DNA of 64,000 bases from Haliscomenobacter sp965225875 (lineage in GTDB: Bacteria; Bacteroidota; Bacteroidia; Chitinophagales; Saprospiraceae). The stretch covers positions 1,054,001 to 1,118,000 of the forward strand of contig NZ_CBDDBS010000002.1 of assembly GCF_965225875.1 (NCBI RefSeq). Reading direction: 5' to 3'. Below, piece after piece: positions 59,301-64,000 of the stretch. Position numbers and translations under genes: made by a program. The first letter of the stretch is position 1. Every line of letters starts with the position of its first letter. The notes under the pieces are model-generated. The model did not search any database. It was not told where the DNA came from and saw nothing but the letters and a program-made list of their open reading frames with translations.

Positions 59301-59379
59301 TTTTAGTTCGGGATAAATCGAAATATAACTTAAGGCTATTTCTCCGGGAAATGCAAGCCCACACTTTGCATCAAGTCCT

Positions 59380-60474
59380 TCACCTATCCCAAAACCTCGG
59401 CTTCACCTTCGTCCGATAAACACTTTCCACACAAGGCACACAAAGTGTTGAGGCAGTGGGAAGAGGAATTGGATCGCAAGTAAAATAGCCAGGTTTAGAC
59501 GTATTGATGCGGGAAATAAAATAGCCCCCTTCTTCCAGATCTGATACTTCAAATAATCCATATACCGCCTGACTTGAATCACTCACACAGGTCAAATTGC
59601 CTCGTACCGCCGCTGGAGCCGTATCAAAAAGACTCCCATTGTTGCTGGTCAATTGATCTACAGTTCGCCAATAATTGTAGGCTTCTTTGGAAATAGAGCG
59701 TTGTTGGATTTCGATGTAATAATCTCTTGGACAATAGGGAATTCTGGTGATAGGATGACGGGTGATCGTCTTACCATTGCTCAGTACATCGGAATAAACA
59801 TTTGTGCAATTAACATAGCAGCGCACAATATCCCAGCAGGTTTCACAACAAGGTAAGCCAACCAAAGTAGCATAAGGTAAACCTCCCAACGGGATTCCAT
59901 CAAATTGAGCACAATACGAAATTTGCTCAAAATGCACCCAATCCCAACGGTAAAAATCGCCCTTTGTATCCGGGTCATCCACATCTAGCAGCACTTTAAA
60001 TCCATTCACCACCGCTCCAAGGCGTGAATCATTCACAATGATTTCTTCCCTGTACACTTTTTTGATGGGGGGGGCTTCCCTCAGGGTTTGGGGTAGGGAT
60101 TCTATCTTGCGTTGATCGGGAGTCAAAACGTGGAGCACATAGGTTTTTCCTAGTTCTCCAACAAAATCTTTATCCAAAGGAATATAGTAACCTATCCGAG
60201 TGGGGTCGGGTTTGAAATTTTGCCTAAGTCCCAGATTATCGACGATCCATACCTGAGCGTCCAGGATAGGATAATTGAGCCCCCGGGTTGTATAGGGTGC
60301 CAGGCGTTGTATCCTTACCTCCTGCTTGCCCTTAGTTGTATTCAGGTAGGCGGAAATAGTGATCCCTTCATCCAGCGTAGGTAGTTCTATATCCACCGGT
60401 TTGGTACAGGCAAACAACCCGAATACCAGTACACTCAAACCCGGCCAAAGGGAGGGAAATATTTTGCGATTCAT
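59380..60474 (-). CDS. DUF4249 lipoprotein
   Basis: About 364 residues from ATG 60474 (MNRKIFPSLWPGLSVLVFGLFAC, lipobox Cys23). The segment VDIELPTLDEGITISAYLNTTKGKQEVRIQR with LDAQVWIVDNLGLRQNF and DKDFVGELGKTYVLHVLTPDQRKIES marks the Bacteroidota DUF4249 family. Members usually lie beside a TonB receptor in the outer membrane. Several Cys pairs (CCETCWDIVRCYVNC and CVPCVES) suggest disulphides or metal binding. An earlier start at 60543 would put extra residues before the signal. No TonB receptor is adjacent here, which is unusual for the family. Function unknown. Confidence 0.75.
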   Translation of the reverse strand: MNRKIFPSLWPGLSVLVFGLFACTKPVDIELPTLDEGITISAYLNTTKGKQEVRIQRLAPYTTRGLNYPILDAQVWIVDNLGLRQNFKPDPTRIGYYIPLDKDFVGELGKTYVLHVLTPDQRKIESLPQTLREAPPIKKVYREEIIVNDSRLGAVVNGFKVLLDVDDPDTKGDFYRWDWVHFEQISYCAQFDGIPLGGLPYATLVGLPCCETCWDIVRCYVNCTNVYSDVLSNGKTITRHPITRIPYCPRDYYIEIQQRSISKEAYNYWRTVDQLTSNNGSLFDTAPAAVRGNLTCVSDSSQAVYGLFEVSDLEEGGYFISRINTSKPGYFTCDPIPLPTASTLCVPCVESVYRTKVKPRFWDR

Positions 60475-60576
60475 GTAGCTTGTTGTGATCAATGCAGCTT
60501 GTAAAATAGTTGCTATACTTTTAATAGCCAAATGAATACGCATTTGGGTCGGTTATTGGGCAAAAAATACAGTAGA

Positions 60577-61248
60577 TTAGCGACTCACCATCCCTACCAA
60601 CGACTCCACCCACCGTCCGTACATTTTACCAGATGGATGCAATAAATCTTTTGCGATCAAATCTTTATCTTTTAAGGCCTCCTTCGATATCGGCGTAATG
60701 TCACAATAGGCTACTCCATAACTTTCGCTAATCTCTTTATTAGCCGCATTAAATTCATCAATTTCCCGGCTGATGCGCCCAGCCTGAATGCGTTGCCCAA
60801 AGGGCGTAACCCCATAGTCGGGGATAGAAAGGACAATCACTTTCTTTTTATCTTTTCCGGCTAAATCGATCGCCCGTTTTAGCAGGTTTTCAAATTCAAG
60901 TTTGTACTGTTCCAAAGATCCGCCCCGGTACTGGTTGTTGACCCCAATCAACAGCGTTACCAGGTCCCAGGTGGTCCCGCTCAGGTTTTCCCGATCCATA
61001 GCCAGGCTGAGCTGATCGGTGGACCAACCGACGCGGGCGATGATTTTGGGCTTTTGAACTTTGATACCCTTTTGCTGAAGGGCTTTGACCAGCTGCATGG
61101 GAAAACGTTCGGCAACCTCGACACTGGTGCCAATGGTATAGGAATCGCCGAGGGCGAGGTAGCGCAGGGAATCACTGGCAGGCGTTTGGGACTGGCAAGC
61201 CCAAGATAATAAGCACAATGTAGTGGCAACAAAGAAAGTCTTCAACAT
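60577..61248 (-). CDS. SGNH/GDSL hydrolase, lipoprotein
   Basis: 223 residues with lipobox LLSWAC (Cys18). The SGNH blocks are GDSYTIG (Ser36 nucleophile), a Gly in RVGWSTDQL, Asn in LLIGVNNQYRGG and Asp/His in DLLHPSGKMYGRW. Family members hydrolyse esters such as acetyl groups on sugars or lipids. The protein is a candidate acetylesterase, but it lies outside the pectin operon and the substrate is unknown. It precedes the DUF4249 gene by about 100 bp on the same strand; a CTAAGGTG repeat lies just upstream. Confidence 0.85.
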   Translation of the reverse strand: MLKTFFVATTLCLLSWACQSQTPASDSLRYLALGDSYTIGTSVEVAERFPMQLVKALQQKGIKVQKPKIIARVGWSTDQLSLAMDRENLSGTTWDLVTLLIGVNNQYRGGSLEQYKLEFENLLKRAIDLAGKDKKKVIVLSIPDYGVTPFGQRIQAGRISREIDEFNAANKEISESYGVAYCDITPISKEALKDKDLIAKDLLHPSGKMYGRWVESLVGMVSR

Positions 61249-61284
61249 GGATTCTCTTATTTTTTAAGCATCAACATAACTCTT

Positions 61285-61407
61285 CTAAGGTGCCTCTAAG
61301 GTGTCTGTGGTTTCTTAGGTGGTGAAAAAATATGCTCTTCGCGCTTGCGCGCAAGAGGTTTTATTTGAACCACCTAAGAAACCACAGACACCTTAGAAGC
61401 ACCTTAG
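61285..61407. repeat. CTAAGGTG inverted-repeat element, copy B
   Basis: Arms at about 61285-61323 and 61369-61407 pair with one mismatch; the centre (CTCTTCGCGCTTGCGCGCAAGAGG) is the reverse complement of the centre of copy A at 42546-42672. It lies one base past the stop of the large gene at 61409 and 36 bp before the SGNH hydrolase start. Arm differences from copy A are compensated on the opposite arm at two places. Confidence 0.85.
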
Positions 61408-61408
61408 A

Positions 61409-64000
61409 TCAGCGCATCAGCGTCACTTCGCCCTTGCGCATTTGCAATTGCCCATCAGCCAGTTCCACACTCACCACGTAGGTATACACACCGGGGAGCA
61501 AGTCCACACCTTTGTAACGCCCGTCCCAGCCGCGGCGGCCTTCGTTGGGCAAGAAGTCCTGGTCTTGATGGATAAGCAATCCCCAGCGGTTGAAAATCTG
61601 GATGCGCACCACCCTATGGATTTGGTCCCGATTGGCGTGAACCACCAGTAAGTCATTGAGACCATCTCCATTCGGGGAAAAAGCATTCGGGACGTATAGG
61701 TCAATTTGTTGATTCAGTTTAACATTGATAAACGCTGAGCCCAGGCAACCAAAAATATCTTCCATTATTATGGTGTAGGTATCGTTTTTGAGCGCCTGCA
61801 ACTGAGGTTTGAGGCAATCGGTACAACTCAGGCCTCGGGCGGGCTGCCATTTGATGCTTTTGATCAAACTCTCGGGAATATTCAAATTGGGACTGAAGGT
61901 GTAATCTTGCCCCAACTCCAACAACACCGTAGGATCCAGTTCCACCATTTTGTCAAACCGAGAGGGCATGATGAAATTTTGGTTCACGATACACCCTGCC
62001 GCATCCTGGATGCGCAAGTCGTAACGATCACCAGAATTGAGCTGACTAAAAACCTGTTCGTTTTGAAAAGGATCACCGTTGATGCTGTACAAATAAGGTG
62101 GAGTACCTCCAGAAGCGGCAAAAGAAATAAAGGGGCCACTGAATTCCTGACAATCAAAGGTGATGGAATCCAGAGCTGGAGGTTGACGAACCTCTACCTC
62201 TACATTGGTAAAGCAGTTTTTGGCATCGGTGATGGTTGCTGCGTATTTACCCGCAGCAAGGTTTTGGATCGTTGGGCTATTGTCAGCACTGGCGTTCCAT
62301 TTGAACTGATAGGGTGCGGTTCCCCCCGCCACTTCGACGCGGATGGAGCCGTCATTGGCCTGGTAACAACTTACCTGACGAGAGGTAGCAAGGGTTTTGA
62401 TTTGATAGTTGCGGATTTCGGCCCTGCCACTCACTTTGCCTTCACAAAGGGCATCCTGAAAATTCAGTAACTCAATCCGCCCTTCGAGGTTGGTATTGAT
62501 GGTGTAAGGATTGTCGAAGGTTTCTATTTTTTGCTGAGCTACCCCATTTATCGCGTAAGTAAAGGTATAGGGCGGAAAACCCGAGAAATAAATGGGGATT
62601 GAAACGGTATCATTGGAACAAACTTCGCGCAAGCTGTTGAGGCGAGCCTCGGGCGGTTTGCGGCGGCGCACGATCACCTGATCATCAATGACGCGGCCAC
62701 AGGCATCTTTCATATTGACCCTGTAAGTAGTGTCTATTTTGGCAATAGCCTTGAATTGGGTCAAAGTATCTCCATTGCTCCAACGAATACGGTAGGGGCC
62801 TACCCCGCCACTTGGCTTCATCTGCAACAATACGGTGTCGCCGATGCAAGATTCCACCGTTTTTAAGCCAGTATTCAAAGGAGGTGGATCTTCAATGTAC
62901 AATCGAGCGGTGTCACTAATACAAGAACAGGGAAAATCCAGTTCGAGGATGATGTCTTCCAGTCCTTCATTGGCCTGATCCAGAATGGATTCAATTTTAA
63001 TGGTGGTAAAAACTTTTCCGCTCGGGATGGTGACTGAAGAAGGTAAGGGTTTAAAATCGGCACCGGATTTGGCCTGACTGGCATTGGCTACCCGAATCCC
63101 AATGGTCAGTGGTAAAGTAGTTTGAGTAGGGTCCTTGCGGCTAACCATAAATTGCCCTTCTCCACAGCCCTCAACAATGGTATCCTGTTGTACCCCATCT
63201 CCTACTGCCAGATTGATGCTTCCGCCAATGTTGAAACTTTCCGCTTCCAAAAAAACAGCAGAGTCAAATTGGCCATCGTTGACATCAGAAATGACCAGGC
63301 GCAGGTGGTAGGTCTCGCAGGGTTTGAGTTTGAGGGTAGCAGTCATCACTTGGGTGTAACCATCATACTGGATGTTGCCCAGGTTGGGGGAATTCGTCCA
63401 GGGAATGCCGCAGCGGTCGGCATCATCCTTGAGTTCGTTGTGGACGAAGTAATTTTGATTGGTATTGTGGTTGATGGTGTTGATCGAAACATAGTCCTTG
63501 CTTCCTGGCACCAGGGCTACATTGATGGCCTGATTGCTAAAAGGGCCATTGATCCCTGGGCCACTTACAAAAAAACCAAAAACATCGTTGAAGTTGGAAC
63601 CAACAAACTCGCAGTATTCTTCAGATGCAAAAACGTAGCGGAAAGTGACAACCGAATCGAGTGGCACAAAATCAAATTCAATACCCACCGCATCCTGAAT
63701 GTTTAGCTGAGACAATTGTTTCAGGTCGGGATCGCCAGTAAGGTCTTTAAAATCTCCACTGACCCGCCGGGAATCGTTGGGGCCTTCACTGTTTTCAATC
63801 GGGCCAGTCGACAAAAGCACACCCCGGTTGATGCCGATAATGGATTGGCCATTTTCAAAATAACCAACGCCTCCACTGTTGCCAATACCTTTGATGTTGA
63901 AGGTGTTGCGACATGCGCCCCCTACAAATACATCCTGAACCAGTCGTTCTACCGTGTAACGGTGACTGGCGTCGATACCGGCCAAAGTTGGAGGGTGCTT
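61409..64000 (-). CDS. Choice-of-anchor L / SprB-repeat protein with type B T9SS domain, 5'-truncated
   Basis: The frame is open to the window edge, so about 863 residues of the C-terminal part are visible. Domains in order: choice-of-anchor L (FVGGACRNTFNIKGIGNSGGVGYFEN ... FVFASEEYCEF-like VTFRYVFASEEYCEF), a Calx-beta-like segment (GVQQDTIVEGCGEGQFMVSR to PCSCISDTARLYIED), Ig-like modules, an SprB repeat (GGTAPYQFKWNASADNSPTIQNLAAGKY) and a gliding-motility type B C-terminal domain (VPNAFSPNGDGLNDLLVVHA to GEVTLMR). This indicates T9SS export and surface display. SprB-like repeats occur in gliding adhesins. Ligand unknown. Confidence 0.85.
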   Translation of the reverse strand, partial: KHPPTLAGIDASHRYTVERLVQDVFVGGACRNTFNIKGIGNSGGVGYFENGQSIIGINRGVLLSTGPIENSEGPNDSRRVSGDFKDLTGDPDLKQLSQLNIQDAVGIEFDFVPLDSVVTFRYVFASEEYCEFVGSNFNDVFGFFVSGPGINGPFSNQAINVALVPGSKDYVSINTINHNTNQNYFVHNELKDDADRCGIPWTNSPNLGNIQYDGYTQVMTATLKLKPCETYHLRLVISDVNDGQFDSAVFLEAESFNIGGSINLAVGDGVQQDTIVEGCGEGQFMVSRKDPTQTTLPLTIGIRVANASQAKSGADFKPLPSSVTIPSGKVFTTIKIESILDQANEGLEDIILELDFPCSCISDTARLYIEDPPPLNTGLKTVESCIGDTVLLQMKPSGGVGPYRIRWSNGDTLTQFKAIAKIDTTYRVNMKDACGRVIDDQVIVRRRKPPEARLNSLREVCSNDTVSIPIYFSGFPPYTFTYAINGVAQQKIETFDNPYTINTNLEGRIELLNFQDALCEGKVSGRAEIRNYQIKTLATSRQVSCYQANDGSIRVEVAGGTAPYQFKWNASADNSPTIQNLAAGKYAATITDAKNCFTNVEVEVRQPPALDSITFDCQEFSGPFISFAASGGTPPYLYSINGDPFQNEQVFSQLNSGDRYDLRIQDAAGCIVNQNFIMPSRFDKMVELDPTVLLELGQDYTFSPNLNIPESLIKSIKWQPARGLSCTDCLKPQLQALKNDTYTIIMEDIFGCLGSAFINVKLNQQIDLYVPNAFSPNGDGLNDLLVVHANRDQIHRVVRIQIFNRWGLLIHQDQDFLPNEGRRGWDGRYKGVDLLPGVYTYVVSVELADGQLQMRKGEVTLMR

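Noticed and set aside
1..64000. tRNA or rRNA genes
   Set aside because: I saw no CCA-ended cloverleaf or rRNA-like conserved blocks; a tRNAscan or Rfam run would settle it.

Overview
The window looks like a chromosome segment from a Bacteroidota bacterium, most likely the Saprospiria/Haliscomenobacter side of the phylum (inference). The reasons are several type IX secretion (T9SS) C-terminal sorting domains (types A and B), two SusC/SusD nutrient-uptake loci, DUF4249 and choice-of-anchor L proteins, and few Shine-Dalgarno-like leaders. A few Bacteroidota-type -7 boxes (TAnnTTTG) are also present. No rRNA, tRNA, CRISPR array or intact transposase gene was recognised.

Layout. Positions 2-12019 hold the 3' part of a giant secreted surface protein (more than 4000 aa in the window) with nine GEVED repeats, SdrD/B-like domains, a dockerin-like segment, a cohesin-like segment and a T9SS tail. 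Next come housekeeping genes tadA and metK, an acyltransferase-like membrane protein, and a gene-poor kilobase (15290-16342) with a long inverted repeat, a short orphan frame and a small gene broken by a stop codon. At 16343-17035 is a secreted intradiol-dioxygenase-like protein. At 17169-22908 is a first SusC-SusD-SusE locus whose susD is frameshifted. From 23373 to 34854 are a TonB-dependent receptor with a divergent MarR-type regulator, glycerate kinase, a dihaem cytochrome c, a NarL-type two-component pair, an acyl-CoA carboxylase beta subunit and a THUMP-type RNA methyltransferase. Two adjacent T9SS proteins occupy 35016-41358.

The region 41429-58541 is a coherent pectin utilisation locus. 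A minus-strand run kduD-kduI-PL10 pectate lyase-CE12/GH28 fusion-esterase is followed by a plus-strand LacI-type regulator and then a minus-strand operon SusC-SusD-DUF5123-like lipoprotein-PL1 pectate lyase. A 23-bp identical LacI-type operator core occurs beside the regulator gene and again upstream of the pectin susC, which ties the two operons to one regulator. The inferred flow is as follows: PL1 and GH28 cut pectin outside, esterases deacetylate it, SusCD imports oligomers, PL10 cuts further, and KduI/KduD process the unsaturated uronate products. The right edge holds a DUF416 protein, a DUF4249 lipoprotein, an SGNH hydrolase and the 3' part of a choice-of-anchor L/SprB/type B T9SS protein.

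The most unusual general feature is a set of at least five unrelated families of palindromic intergenic elements. They repeatedly sit within a few bases of stop codons and occupy every gap between genes in the kduD-to-esterase run. One 125-bp family (42546-42672 and 61285-61407) shows paired base changes that keep its hairpin intact.
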